Source: Planctomycetota bacterium
GTDB lineage: Bacteria > Planctomycetota > Planctomycetia > Gemmatales > Gemmataceae
DNA: 33,696 nt
Assembly (NCBI GenBank): GCA_021807595.1
Contig: JAKBCS010000053.1
Location: forward strand, 1-33,696
Direction: 5' to 3'
A model generated the notes under the pieces. The model was given only the letters and a program-made list of their open reading frames with translations. It did no database searches and was not told the DNA's origin. The translations under genes were made by a program, and so were the position numbers. This document shows positions 7,466-16,729 of the stretch, piece after piece (positions within the stretch are counted from its first letter, which is position 1; the number at the start of each line of letters is the position of its first letter).

Positions 7466-8589
7466 TAAAGACTCCTCTCAGAGCGAACGATTACGGGGAT
7501 TTCAAACCGTTTATTCTGATTCCCAACCTTCGCATGTAAACGCACAGCCGACAAGTGCGGTAAATGAGAAAGCGATTCCTTCCGAGGTGGACAAAGATAT
7601 TCAATTCTCACCAATCGCATGTGCGGGCTGCCTTCAATTGGAATCAGAACGACCTTGAAATTTGGCGGGACGAACTCAATTGTAATTGTTAACGGTTCAC
7701 CTTTAATTGCTCGGCAGAGGCAGTTACCTGAGTATAAAGGCGATTGATTTGAAGACCGAGGTAGTACTAAAGTTGACGGCATCGATTCTACAATATCCGA
7801 TATTTGACCTGTAACAGAGATGGCGTGAAATGTCTGATCGTCATCGTCAAGATAAACATGAAGAGATTCATCAATTCGGCCTGATTCTTTGGTGCTTAAT
7901 AGAATCTCAACGCGTGCCAAAAGAGTACCGAGAGACGAATCTTCATGCTTATCACTACCCGTATCTAATGGTAGAGATCGCAAGGTAACTCGACGAGGAT
8001 TACTGCTTATCACTCGATTTAATTTCCTTGACCGCGGTGCACTGTCGAAAATATTTACCACCTGTCGGGGTTTTTCTCCAATACACACATTTCCAAACAC
8101 GATGCTAACAGGCGTACTTTTTATGCCGCCTTTCACTCTCGAAATGAAAACCTCGATCATTCCTTCGGGACAAGTGACATCGTTGGTGTGAAACCAAAAA
8201 CGATTCCAGCTAGAAAGTCCTGCTGGACCTCGAACGGAGATTCTTAATGTTAGATCTGCTGCCTCTTTCGCTTTTAATCGCAGTGATTCCACTCGTACAA
8301 ACTTTCCGTCTACTTCCTTCTCAAGACCCAAACAAGAACAACTCGTCCGAATTTGATCGATGGTTAATTCTCCCTTTCCACGATTGGTGATCGAGAAATA
8401 TGCGTTGACCACTTCTCCCTCTTCATGCTCGCCCAGGTCAATCCGGGCAGGGAATTCAACAATCGGAACCGATTCCACATGAATTGCCCATTGACGCTTG
8501 ATAAAGCCCGACGCTATTCCGAAACCTATGGAGCCAGCCATACAAGGGAGAAGAATCCAGATGAGAATTCCTAAAGAACGCCGCATCAT
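7465..8589 (-). CDS. DUF1573 domain protein, membrane-anchored
   Basis: With the start at ATG 8589 (GGAG nine bases upstream; tandem ATG at 8586) the protein has 374 residues. An N-terminal hydrophobic segment (about 6-28) works as a signal or anchor. It is followed by a DUF1573 domain of immunoglobulin-like beta strands, with I-D-L-G-E-H-E-E-G-E-V-V, F-S-I-T-N-R-G-K-G-E-L and the paired cysteines in T-S-C-S-C-L. In this family the module is extracytoplasmic and often occurs beside DUF1559 genes. A longer start at 8697 would overlap the upstream gene and is rejected. The last base of its stop is the first base of the DUF1559 start, so the two are translationally coupled. Confidence 0.82.
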   Translation of the reverse strand: MMRRSLGILIWILLPCMAGSIGFGIASGFIKRQWAIHVESVPIVEFPARIDLGEHEEGEVVNAYFSITNRGKGELTIDQIRTSCSCLGLEKEVDGKFVRVESLRLKAKEAADLTLRISVRGPAGLSSWNRFWFHTNDVTCPEGMIEVFISRVKGGIKSTPVSIVFGNVCIGEKPRQVVNIFDSAPRSRKLNRVISSNPRRVTLRSLPLDTGSDKHEDSSLGTLLARVEILLSTKESGRIDESLHVYLDDDDQTFHAISVTGQISDIVESMPSTLVLPRSSNQSPLYSGNCLCRAIKGEPLTITIEFVPPNFKVVLIPIEGSPHMRLVRIEYLCPPRKESLSHLPHLSAVRLHAKVGNQNKRFEIPVIVRSERSL

Positions 8590-8641
8590 AACCCACGACT
8601 CCAATCGAACAATAAGTACACATAATTCAACAAAGTCGTCA

Positions 8642-9682
8642 TTAACAAGGTCGCTTTCTCCACTTTCTTTGAATAAACCAGATTGCGCCACCAACAATGA
8701 CTAAACCAAATGATGCTGGTAGAATCCAACGCGTTAAAGACTTTGGTTCAAACTCTGTTGCTGTTTGGGAACCACCATCCGCTGGCAATGGCGGGGTCCG
8801 AACAACCTGCATGTTTTTGACTGTGCCAATTGGACGTCCTTCTTGATTCGCGATGTACATTTTTCCCTCGATTGTATCCATAATCTGCACTCCTGCCGGA
8901 TACCTGAGCTTAAAGACATCTTGTCCGAGAGGCTGATTGATTTTTACATCCGAAATAGTCGTAAAGGTGGTGCCGTCAAGTTTATTATCGGTATAGCTGC
9001 GCGCCTCAATCTCCTCGGGAAAGAAAATTCCATCAACCACTTCTTTAAACCGCAAAATTTCGTGTTCGCCCCACACACGCGATCCGGGCAGATTCATCGT
9101 TATGCGCATCTTGCGAGCCAAATAATTGACATGAGAATCCAACCAGATCTCTACCTTTGCTTTATCGTGATCGAGGTCAATGTAAATCAACTCCTTTCCG
9201 CTTTCCGATTGACGCTTTATCGTTTTTAATTTGCTCTGGCTTTTCAACAATTCGTCCAGCGTAATCCAACCTCCCTCTGGACCAAAAAAGGTAAATAACG
9301 CCATTCTCCAAACATCGCATGTGGCCAACGGTTGATTAACTCGAAAAACGGATGCTCTTGCACTTTCACCGCGAGAAGTTCTTTCTTTCACGATACTCGT
9401 AACTTTAGAACTCTCGACTAGGATATCTTCTATTGTGTTATCCTTCTGCGAGTGAATCCGCACAGTATCAGGCGTTCGCCAATATTGTCCAGTCGGCAAA
9501 GAAACACTTCTCTCTGATTTACTTGAGATTGAAACCCGACAATAGAATGTGTGAATTGATTCTTGAGCTGCACGGTGGTTAGAAAGAGTTTTATCGATTA
9601 ACTCTTTTTGGCTTTCCGCCAAAAGACCAGGTGAGATGCACAAAGATATCAGCACAATGAGCGTCAACATTCGCAACAACAT
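8642..9682 (-). CDS. LolA-fold-like secreted protein with C-terminal membrane anchor
   Basis: The chosen start, ATG 9682, has GGAG six bases upstream; the ATG at 9694 lies four codons further up and has no site. The protein (346 residues) has a signal peptide (about 1-22). The middle region is rich in beta-strand pattern and resembles the outer-membrane lipoprotein-sorting fold used by many planctomycete proteins (T-F-Y-C-R-V, Y-W-R-T-P-D-T-V-R-I, V-E-I-W-L-D near residue 180). A linker, one hydrophobic helix near the C-terminus and a basic tail (R-K-W-R-K-R-P-C) follow. That layout places the domain outside with the tail in the cytoplasm. The fold is inferred from pattern only. It is the first gene of the four-gene cluster. 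Confidence 0.6.
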   Translation of the reverse strand: MLLRMLTLIVLISLCISPGLLAESQKELIDKTLSNHRAAQESIHTFYCRVSISSKSERSVSLPTGQYWRTPDTVRIHSQKDNTIEDILVESSKVTSIVKERTSRGESARASVFRVNQPLATCDVWRMALFTFFGPEGGWITLDELLKSQSKLKTIKRQSESGKELIYIDLDHDKAKVEIWLDSHVNYLARKMRITMNLPGSRVWGEHEILRFKEVVDGIFFPEEIEARSYTDNKLDGTTFTTISDVKINQPLGQDVFKLRYPAGVQIMDTIEGKMYIANQEGRPIGTVKNMQVVRTPPLPADGGSQTATEFEPKSLTRWILPASFGLVIVGGAIWFIQRKWRKRPC

Positions 9683-9710
9683 GATATTCTCCATTGACTA
9701 TGCCACGATC

Positions 9711-9759
9711 AAACGGTGGAAATAACAGCGCTTTTTTTCAACTGTTATTTCCACCGTTT
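9711..9759. other. 18-bp perfect hairpin upstream of the pseudopilin-type operon
   Basis: Arms 9711-9728 and 9742-9759 are perfect reverse complements (18 bp) around a 13-base loop. It lies between the sigma-like gene and the start of the LolA-like gene, 29 bases before the latter. There is no clear T run after either arm, so it may be an operator or mRNA structure and not a classic intrinsic terminator. Confidence 0.6.
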
Positions 9760-9856
9760 CGCCAACTTCCAACAACGCGCCCTTTCTCTTCCTAGGGATT
9801 ACATCCCCAGTAACATGCCTTGCCCCTTCCCTCGCTAGCCGTTTTTGCGATTAAGA

Positions 9857-10519
9857 TCATAACGTGAGCAACGAACGAAATCCATGCCGTTGCGCCAAAC
9901 ACCGTAACCGATCCTTGCGGCGCATGACTTCTCTCCGCTGTTGTTTTAAGGGATGATCTTCAATCCCCAAAATGCGGGCGAACTCGACGGTATTCCTCAC
10001 GCCTTGCATTCGTAGGAGGAGAATTTTCCTGTCCCTCGGATCGTTCACAAGTGTGAGTAAATTTTGTACTTTTCGCTCTTGGTCTTCTTGCACTTCCTTT
10101 AGTATATTCGCCGCGGCTGGATCAAGTGCGACATCCACTTCCTTTTTTTCTTGAGCCACCTGCCGCTCTCTCTGCTTTTTGCGGTATTCGCTCCGGAGCA
10201 AATCGCGCACGTTCCGCCGCGCAGCTGCGGCGAGGAATCGATCCAAAGGAACGCCTCGATTCGCATCGTAGCCTGTCGGTTTTGCGCACTCGTCAAGGAG
10301 AGCATCAATGACGGCATCGCGGATAACATGCTCATCGACTCGTCGGTAGTAGGTCGATAATTCGCCAACGAGCGGCTCCAGGAGAACCTCCGTGAGATCA
10401 TCCCATGCCGTTTTATCCTTGGTGAGAAGTCGCCGATGTATCGCCGTGAGCATGTCTTGGGGCACTTGCGCTCGCACGAATCCACCTCTCTTCCAGGGCG
10501 AGGATTCTCCTGATCTCAT
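9857..10519 (-). CDS. Sigma-70-family (ECF-like) RNA polymerase sigma factor
   Basis: This 220-residue protein has the two-helix-block layout of an ECF-like sigma factor. A region-2-like part (about 50-120) contains D-A-V-I-D-A-L-L-D-E and F-L-A-A-A-A-R-R-N-V-R-D-L-L-R-S-E-Y. A charged linker follows, then a region-4-like part (about 155-210) with D-P-R-D-R-K-I-L-L-L-R-M-Q-G-V and a helix-turn-helix-like F-A-R-I-L-G-I. A GTG at 10477, preceded by AGAGGTGG at good spacing, is an attractive alternative to the ATG at 10519, whose AGGAG box is too far away. It lies upstream of the pseudopilin-type operon on the same strand and could control it; this is inference from position. No anti-sigma gene is adjacent. 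Confidence 0.62.
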   Translation of the reverse strand: MRSGESSPWKRGGFVRAQVPQDMLTAIHRRLLTKDKTAWDDLTEVLLEPLVGELSTYYRRVDEHVIRDAVIDALLDECAKPTGYDANRGVPLDRFLAAAARRNVRDLLRSEYRKKQRERQVAQEKKEVDVALDPAAANILKEVQEDQERKVQNLLTLVNDPRDRKILLLRMQGVRNTVEFARILGIEDHPLKQQRREVMRRKDRLRCLAQRHGFRSLLTL

Positions 10520-10921
10520 GCCGTGTTAGCGCTCTCCTCCTCAATCCGCTCGACAGGGAATCCGAATACTTCGGATTAACACCACCGCTGGATGCACAAT
10601 CGCATTCGAGACAATATCTCTTGATTTGCGGACGATCACTTTAAGGACAAGTTTTATTAGAAAAGGAGGAAATACCGGCACCCGGCGCTTCTGAAGTGCA
10701 TGGAGTTTGTAGGTGATTAACATGAATGCAATCCTTCAGAGACTCTCTTGGGAAGCAACCACCACCCTGTTCTCGAAATGTGTATTAGGGAGTATAATCT
10801 GCCTTGGCATAGACGGCAATAGCCTGTTTCTATTTTTCTGATTTTCTCGATTCACTTCGGGAGCGGCGAAGAGAGGTTCAGTGGTTTCCGGTTATCCTGA
10901 ATCATGATGCCATGCCCCAAC
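10520..10921. other. Intergenic region with a short hairpin, no gene supported
   Basis: This 402-base gap holds a perfect 8-bp hairpin at 10559-10577 (AATCCGAA-TAC-TTCGGATT), 40 bases before the sigma-like gene, which could be an operator. A TATAAT hexamer at 10793-10798 on the plus strand has no good -35 partner. A 38-codon plus-strand frame after the ATG near 10721 has no family resemblance. The promoter of the sigma-like gene should be here but I cannot place it. Confidence 0.4.
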
Positions 10922-11260
10922 TCATTCATACAGCCGATGTTCCGTCGCAGTGTCATCGCGGAATCCAAAACGTGATTCGGCCCAGTGTTGCAACCACACC
11001 AGCATCTTGCAAAGACTAAAACGGCCTCGGTCGAGACGACGATAACCACGCTCACGATGGGCCAACACTTGCCAATGCAATCACACCCACACGTTGCGCA
11101 GGATCGACGCTGGGCCTACATACAACAAACGCAGCAACGGATCACGCGCATATGTCCGAATCCACGCCTGGTGCATCTGGCGATAACTCGTCTCGATGGC
11201 GAAATGACTCCGGTACGTCTCCTTCACCCAGGTGTACGACGACAGACGCAACGGGCCGCC
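10922..11260 (-). pseudogene. Decayed C-terminal part of a DDE transposase
   Basis: Translated on the minus strand from 11260, one uninterrupted register gives W-V-K-E-T-Y-R-S-H-F-A-I-E-T-S-Y-R-Q-M, then L-L-R-L-L-Y-V-G and S-I-L-R-N-V-W-V. The F-A-I-E-T-S-Y-R-Q motif looks like the last acidic catalytic motif of IS4-like DDE transposases, and the tail resembles transposases of that type. A TGA at 11083-11081 interrupts it where a Trp is expected; the frame then continues (L-H-W-Q-V-L-A-H) to a TGA at 10922. No N-terminal two thirds, start or terminal repeats are visible. The fragment begins seven bases past the pgk stop, so the old insertion or deletion joined it directly to pgk. Confidence 0.75.
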
Positions 11261-11266
11261 GTTTGT

Positions 11267-12457
11267 CTACTTGTCGTCGATCTGGGCCAGGGCGGCGAAC
11301 GGCGTGCCTTCGACGTATTCCAAAAATGCGCCGCCACCGGTCGAAACGTGCGTCATCTTCTCGGCCAAGCCGAACTCTTCGACCGCTTCCGCCGTCTCGC
11401 CGCCGCCGACAATGGTGATGCCCTTCGACGCCGATAAGACGCGGGCGATCTCTTTCGTGCCCTTGCTGTACGGCTCGTCCTCGAACTTGCCGAGCGGGCC
11501 GTTCCATACCACAATCGCCGCTTGCTTCACCGTCTCACTGTACTTGGCAATCGTCTTCGGGCCGATGTCCACACCGACCGTGCCGTCGGGAATGTCGCCT
11601 TCGACGATGCGAGCCGTTTGCGGGGCGTCGATCTTCTCGACGACGAGATGATCGACCGGCAGTTCGATTTTGCCCTTGCCCAAGGCGAGCAGTTCGCGGG
11701 CCAGATCGAGCTTGTCCGCTTCCAGACGCGAGGAACCGACTTGATGTCCCTGCGCCTTCATAAAGGTATAGGTCATGGCTCCGCCGATGAGGACGCGATC
11801 GACCCGCGCCAACAAGGCTTTGATGAAGCCGATCTTGTCCGACACTTTGCCGCCGCCGAGGATGCCGACGAAGGGGCGCGGCGGATTCGACAATAAGCGA
11901 TCCAGAATATCGAGTTCCTTGGCGACGAGCGTGCCGACGACGCGCGGCTTGCCCTTCATGGCGGCGGGCACAGCCACCATTGAGGCATCCTTACGGTGGC
12001 AAGTACCGAAGGCATCGTTCACATAAACGTCGCCGAGTTTGGCCAATTCGGCGGCGAACGCTGCATCGCCGGCCTGTTCGCCGGGATGAAAGCGTAGATT
12101 CTCCAGCACCAGCACCTCGCCGGGCTTGAGCGCCTGCACCGCCGCCGTCGCCGAGGGACCGACGACTTCATCGACCTTGTGTACGGGTTTGCCGAGCAGT
12201 TCGCCGAGACGAACGGCGGCACGGTCCATGCGGAACGGCGCATCTTTCTTCGGATCGCCCTTGGGCCGACCGAGATGGCTCACGACAATTACCGCGGCTC
12301 CGGCGTCGAGTATCCGTTGCAGCGTCGGTAGAGCGCCGCGAATACGCCGGTCGTTGGTGATGTTCCCCTCCGCATCCAAAGGCACATTGAAATCGACGCG
12401 GACCAATACTTTCTTACCGCCAAGATTGGATAGATCGTTGAGAGTTTTCTTTGCCAT
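11267..12457 (-). CDS. pgk: Phosphoglycerate kinase
   Basis: This 396-residue enzyme transfers phosphate from 1,3-bisphosphoglycerate to ADP in glycolysis, or the reverse in gluconeogenesis, in the cytoplasm. Length and motifs are standard: R-V-D-F-N-V-P at 20-26, S-H-L-G-R-P-K-G at 60-67, the G-G-G-K-V-S-D-K-I loop near 210, G-G-G-E-T at 351-355 and S-T-G-G-G-A at 372-377. The ATG at 12457 follows a GAAGGA site. It lies 104 bases downstream of gap on the same strand, the usual glycolytic pair, with a strong hairpin between them. The stop (TAG) is followed almost at once by a transposase remnant, so the native terminator may have been lost. Codons 346-396 are also present as dead copies at 1825-1980 and 4416-4571. 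Confidence 0.97.
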   Translation of the reverse strand: MAKKTLNDLSNLGGKKVLVRVDFNVPLDAEGNITNDRRIRGALPTLQRILDAGAAVIVVSHLGRPKGDPKKDAPFRMDRAAVRLGELLGKPVHKVDEVVGPSATAAVQALKPGEVLVLENLRFHPGEQAGDAAFAAELAKLGDVYVNDAFGTCHRKDASMVAVPAAMKGKPRVVGTLVAKELDILDRLLSNPPRPFVGILGGGKVSDKIGFIKALLARVDRVLIGGAMTYTFMKAQGHQVGSSRLEADKLDLARELLALGKGKIELPVDHLVVEKIDAPQTARIVEGDIPDGTVGVDIGPKTIAKYSETVKQAAIVVWNGPLGKFEDEPYSKGTKEIARVLSASKGITIVGGGETAEAVEEFGLAEKMTHVSTGGGAFLEYVEGTPFAALAQIDDK

Positions 12458-12494
12458 GAGTCTTCCTTCGGAGTTGCTCGACAGATACGAACTC

Positions 12495-12555
12495 GGTTAG
12501 CCGCGACGCGGAGCGCGCGAGCATTCCCACGCTCCGCTCCGCGTCGCGGCTAACC
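12495..12555. repeat. 21-bp perfect hairpin between gap and pgk
   Basis: Arms 12495-12515 and 12535-12555 are perfect reverse complements (21 bp, G-C rich) with a 19-base loop. It fills most of the gap between gap and pgk. No T run follows, so it is more likely a dispersed palindromic element or an mRNA-stabilising/processing structure that sets different gap and pgk levels than a full terminator. Confidence 0.8.
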
Positions 12556-12561
12556 GGCGAA

Positions 12562-13657
<1,096 letters not shown>

Positions 13658-13864
13658 CGGAACCCCTGCCCGTCTGCCAAATGGCCGCATTTCACTCGCT
13701 TTCCTAGCCGATAGCGTACAAGTTCGCGCTCGGAATTCAAGCCGCTCCATCGCGGCTCGATCTCCTAAAACATCGACGGCGAAGGCAGAAAACTCCGCAG
13801 CTTTCATTCGATCAAGTCCATCGGCGACAGGGGAGCCGACGCCGCTCCACGCGCTGGGGTTTTC

Positions 13865-16009
13865 TCACTCCCTGTAGAATCCCTTGCCCTCCGAGGCCAG
13901 TTGACGCATCTGTTCGGTGGGTTGGAAACGGAGTCCGAGGGGTTCGTATCGTTTGAGCTTTTCCAGCACTTTGGCCAGGCCGAGGGTGTCGGCCCAGCGG
14001 AGGATACCGCCGCGGAAGGGCGGGAAGCCGATGCCCAAGATCAAACCCATGTCCACGTCGCCGGGATCGCGGACGATGCCTTCGCTCAGCACGCGGCTCG
14101 CCTCGGTTAACATGGGCAGAAAGAGACGATCCGTTAACTCTTCATTATCGAATTGCCGTTGGCCGGTGCGGCACTTGGCCAGAATCGAATCGAGGGCAGG
14201 GTCGTCGATACCGCGCGAGCCTTTGCCGTAGCCGTAGAAACCCGCGCCGGACTTTTGCCCCAAGCGACCGGCTTTGACCAATTCGTCGAGAATCTTCGTC
14301 GGCGCGGCGCGGTCGGCGAAGGCTGTGTTGATGACGCGCCCAGCATACAGCGAAGTGTCGAGACCGACGAGATCGTTGAGCGTAATCGGTCCCATCGGCA
14401 TACCGAACGCCAGCGCCGCTTTGTCGAGGGCGCGCGGATTCGCCCCCTCTTGCAACAGGACGAGCGATTCGTTGAGGTAGGGAAACAGGATGCGATTGAC
14501 GAGAAAGCCCGGACAATCGCGGACGACGATCGGAGTCTTGCCGATCCGCTTGGCCAAGGCGACGAGCGAGACGACGGTTTCATCGCTGGTTTTTTCGCCT
14601 CGAATCACTTCGACCAGCTGCATTCGATCCACGGGATTAAAGAAGTGCATTCCGGCAAAGGCTTCGGGATGCTCGACCGATTGGGCCATGCGTGTAATGG
14701 AGATCGTTGAAGTGTTTGAAGCGAGGATCGCTCCTGGCCGCAAGAGCTTCTCCACTTGGCGATAGGTGTTCACCTTGGAATCTTCGTTTTCGATGATGGC
14801 CTCGATCACCACGTCTCGGTCGGCCAAGGCATTCAGTGTCGTGCTGCTACTAAGGCGGGCCAGAGCCGTTGCCGCGTCGGCAGGGGACATGCGGCCAATC
14901 TCAACCCGACCCAGCAGGCTCTTGGAGATGTTGCCGATACCTTTTTCCAGAGCCGCCGAGGCGTTGTCGAGAAGCATGGCGGGTATACCTCGGCGGATGT
15001 GCGCGGCGGCGATGCCGGCTCCCATGATGCCCGCGCCGAGAACGCCGACTTGCTGGACGTTCTTGGGTTGCACGACGGCGGCATTGACGCCGGAGTCTTT
15101 CTGCAAGCGCTGAGTCATAAAGAACACCGCGATCAAATTGCGGGAGATGGGGCTGCCGACCAGCTGAACGAATTGCTCCGTTTCGGCCTTGAGTCCATCC
15201 TCCAGCGGCAGATTGCAGCCGCGGAAGATCGCCTCCAGAGCCGCCGGCGGAGCCGGATATTTTCCGCTCGTCTTGGCCAACACCTGAGCGCGGGCGACGG
15301 CGTAGGCGAACGATTGCTGTTCCTCGCTCAGTCCGACCGGCTGCCGCTTGCGTTGGCGAAGCGTCTTCCACTCGTCCGATTTGCGCGCTTCTTGGAGCAG
15401 TCGCACGGCTTCCTCTTGCAGGCGCTCGGGCGGCACGGCGTCGAAGACCAGACCGATTTGACGGGCGCGGTCGGCTTTGGCCGGTTCTCCGGAGCAGATC
15501 ATCTCGGCGGCCAGCGATGGCCCGATTAGACGACTCAAGCGTTGTGTCCCACCCCATCCGGGGATAAGCCCGATCTTCGTCTCCGGCAGTCCGATTTCCG
15601 TCTTCGGATTCGTGCCGGCCACACGATAATCGAACCCCAGCGCCAATTCCAGACCGCCGCCCATGCACGCGCCATCGATGGCCGCTACCGTCGGATAGGG
15701 CAATGCCTCAACGGACGCGACGAGATCGAGACCGCGCTTCACCATCTTGCGCGCCGTGTCGACGTCTTGCGGAGCGCTGGCGAGTTCGCGCAGATCCGCG
15801 CCGGCGATGAAGATGCCCGGCTTGCCGCTGCGCAAGATCAAGCCCTGCAGTTCGGTGCGCGTTTTAAGTTGGGCCACCATCGCTTCGAGTTCGCCGAGCA
15901 TCGCTTGACTCAACGTATTGGCGCGGCTACCGGGTTGATCGAGAATCAGCAAAGCGATGTCGCCGTTGAGGATTTCCAAACGTAGAGCGGGCTGCGTCGG
16001 TTGACCCAT
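13865..16009 (-). CDS. FadB/FadJ-type bifunctional enoyl-CoA hydratase / 3-hydroxyacyl-CoA dehydrogenase (A)
   Basis: This 714-residue protein catalyses the second and third steps of beta-oxidation. The crotonase half (about 1-290) has the oxyanion loop G-A-D-L-R-E-L at 70-76, the G-G-G-L-E-L region with Glu121, and L-P-E-T-K-I-G with Glu143; these match the two catalytic glutamates of E. coli FadB. The dehydrogenase half has a Rossmann motif G-A-G-I-M-G at 325-330 and H-F-F-N-P-V at 455-460 with the catalytic His. The two C-terminal helical domains follow, giving full FadJ length. The ATG at 16009 has an AAAGGA site. No thiolase subunit is adjacent, unlike fadBA operons. It is a paralogue of, but clearly different from, the plus-strand enzyme at 18635. 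Confidence 0.93.
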   Translation of the reverse strand: MGQPTQPALRLEILNGDIALLILDQPGSRANTLSQAMLGELEAMVAQLKTRTELQGLILRSGKPGIFIAGADLRELASAPQDVDTARKMVKRGLDLVASVEALPYPTVAAIDGACMGGGLELALGFDYRVAGTNPKTEIGLPETKIGLIPGWGGTQRLSRLIGPSLAAEMICSGEPAKADRARQIGLVFDAVPPERLQEEAVRLLQEARKSDEWKTLRQRKRQPVGLSEEQQSFAYAVARAQVLAKTSGKYPAPPAALEAIFRGCNLPLEDGLKAETEQFVQLVGSPISRNLIAVFFMTQRLQKDSGVNAAVVQPKNVQQVGVLGAGIMGAGIAAAHIRRGIPAMLLDNASAALEKGIGNISKSLLGRVEIGRMSPADAATALARLSSSTTLNALADRDVVIEAIIENEDSKVNTYRQVEKLLRPGAILASNTSTISITRMAQSVEHPEAFAGMHFFNPVDRMQLVEVIRGEKTSDETVVSLVALAKRIGKTPIVVRDCPGFLVNRILFPYLNESLVLLQEGANPRALDKAALAFGMPMGPITLNDLVGLDTSLYAGRVINTAFADRAAPTKILDELVKAGRLGQKSGAGFYGYGKGSRGIDDPALDSILAKCRTGQRQFDNEELTDRLFLPMLTEASRVLSEGIVRDPGDVDMGLILGIGFPPFRGGILRWADTLGLAKVLEKLKRYEPLGLRFQPTEQMRQLASEGKGFYRE

Positions 16010-16137
16010 CGTCGCGTCCTTTCGTGCTGGTACGGTAAATGGCCGGATGAAAGGTGAGTTTATCCGAAACGATCGACGCCGGCAAAGACGGTTCGCATCG
16101 CGGCGACTGAGGACCGACTACCCGATGAAGGCCAAAG

Positions 16138-16184
16138 CCGAAGGGCCGATGCTTCCCTCGACGAGAAAAGCATCGGCCCTTCGG
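16138..16184. other. 17-bp perfect hairpin upstream of the first FadB/FadJ-type gene
   Basis: Arms 16138-16154 and 16168-16184 pair perfectly (17 bp) around a 13-base loop. It lies between the stop of the small minus-strand gene (16220) and the start of the bifunctional enzyme (16009), so it could end transcription of the small gene or be a dispersed palindrome. No U tract is evident. Confidence 0.6.
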
Positions 16185-16219
16185 TTCCAGACTTCAGCGC
16201 TCCGTGGTCGGAGTCCAAC

Positions 16220-16426
16220 TCAACTCCGTTTGCCGTTGAGCGGACGATAGATGCGTTGGCCTTGCGGACTGATACTCGGCACATAGCCGTTGCAGTCGGC
16301 TCGGCCCAGGAGGTCGTCGCTGCCTTCGACAGGACGGCCAGCCATCGCGGAATACAATTCGCGTGTCGTCAGACCCGCCTTCCTTCCGCGAGTGATCAGA
16401 ATTTGATAGTGAGTGTTCAAGCCCAT
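16220..16426 (-). CDS. Small hypothetical protein (68 aa)
   Basis: A minus-strand frame starts at ATG 16426 with a weak AGAAGG box. It encodes a hydrophilic 68-residue protein beginning M-G-L-N-T-H-Y-Q-I-L-I, with an N-terminal helix-like half (E-L-Y-S-A-M-A-G-R-P) and a polar C-terminal half ending R-P-L-N-G-K-R-S. There is no signal peptide or membrane segment and I do not recognise a family. The composition is protein-like and not random, and it lies in an otherwise empty gap, which supports a real gene. A short DNA-binding or regulatory role is possible but not shown. Confidence 0.45.
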   Translation of the reverse strand: MGLNTHYQILITRGRKAGLTTRELYSAMAGRPVEGSDDLLGRADCNGYVPSISPQGQRIYRPLNGKRS

Positions 16427-16729
16427 GATCTATGCCTTCTCTTTCCTGGTTTCCGTGGCCTCATGCGCTCTCATGCTGCATCCGTCGCAATCGTTTTAAT
16501 TCCGTTACTCCATAAAAATAGCATATTCCATGCCAGTTAGCTCAATCGGAGCGAATTATCGAGGCGATTCGCTCGAACCGATTTTTTGCAAAGGAGTTAC
16601 GACAGAGTACCGAATGACGGCTCTGGTTCCTATCGACCCCGTTCGTTTAGGAACTGAAACGCTCGGCGCGGAATCGGACAAGTCGATGTTCATTTTCATA
16701 CACATCGCAACGAGAAGAAGAGATAGTCG
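16427..16729. other. Intergenic region, no gene supported
   Basis: These 303 bases separate two minus-strand genes. They contain A+T-rich stretches around 16485-16520 that could hold the promoter of the 68-residue gene, but no convincing -35/-10 pair. The piece near 16530-16555 resembles a tRNA D-arm by chance only. Nothing else stands out. Confidence 0.35.

Noticed and set aside
8590-8697. Longer start for the DUF1573 gene at 8697
   Set aside because: It would overlap the end of the upstream gene and place a polar stretch before the signal segment; ATG 8589 has a ribosome site and begins at the hydrophobic leader.
10721-10840. 38-codon plus-strand frame after the ATG near 10721
   Set aside because: Weak ribosome site, no family resemblance, and located in a spacer beside transposase debris; not enough to call a gene.
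16530-16585. Possible tRNA gene (TTAGCTCAATCGGAGC resembles a D-arm)
   Set aside because: No anticodon stem-loop, no T-arm GGTTCGA motif and no acceptor stem pairing follow at the required distances.
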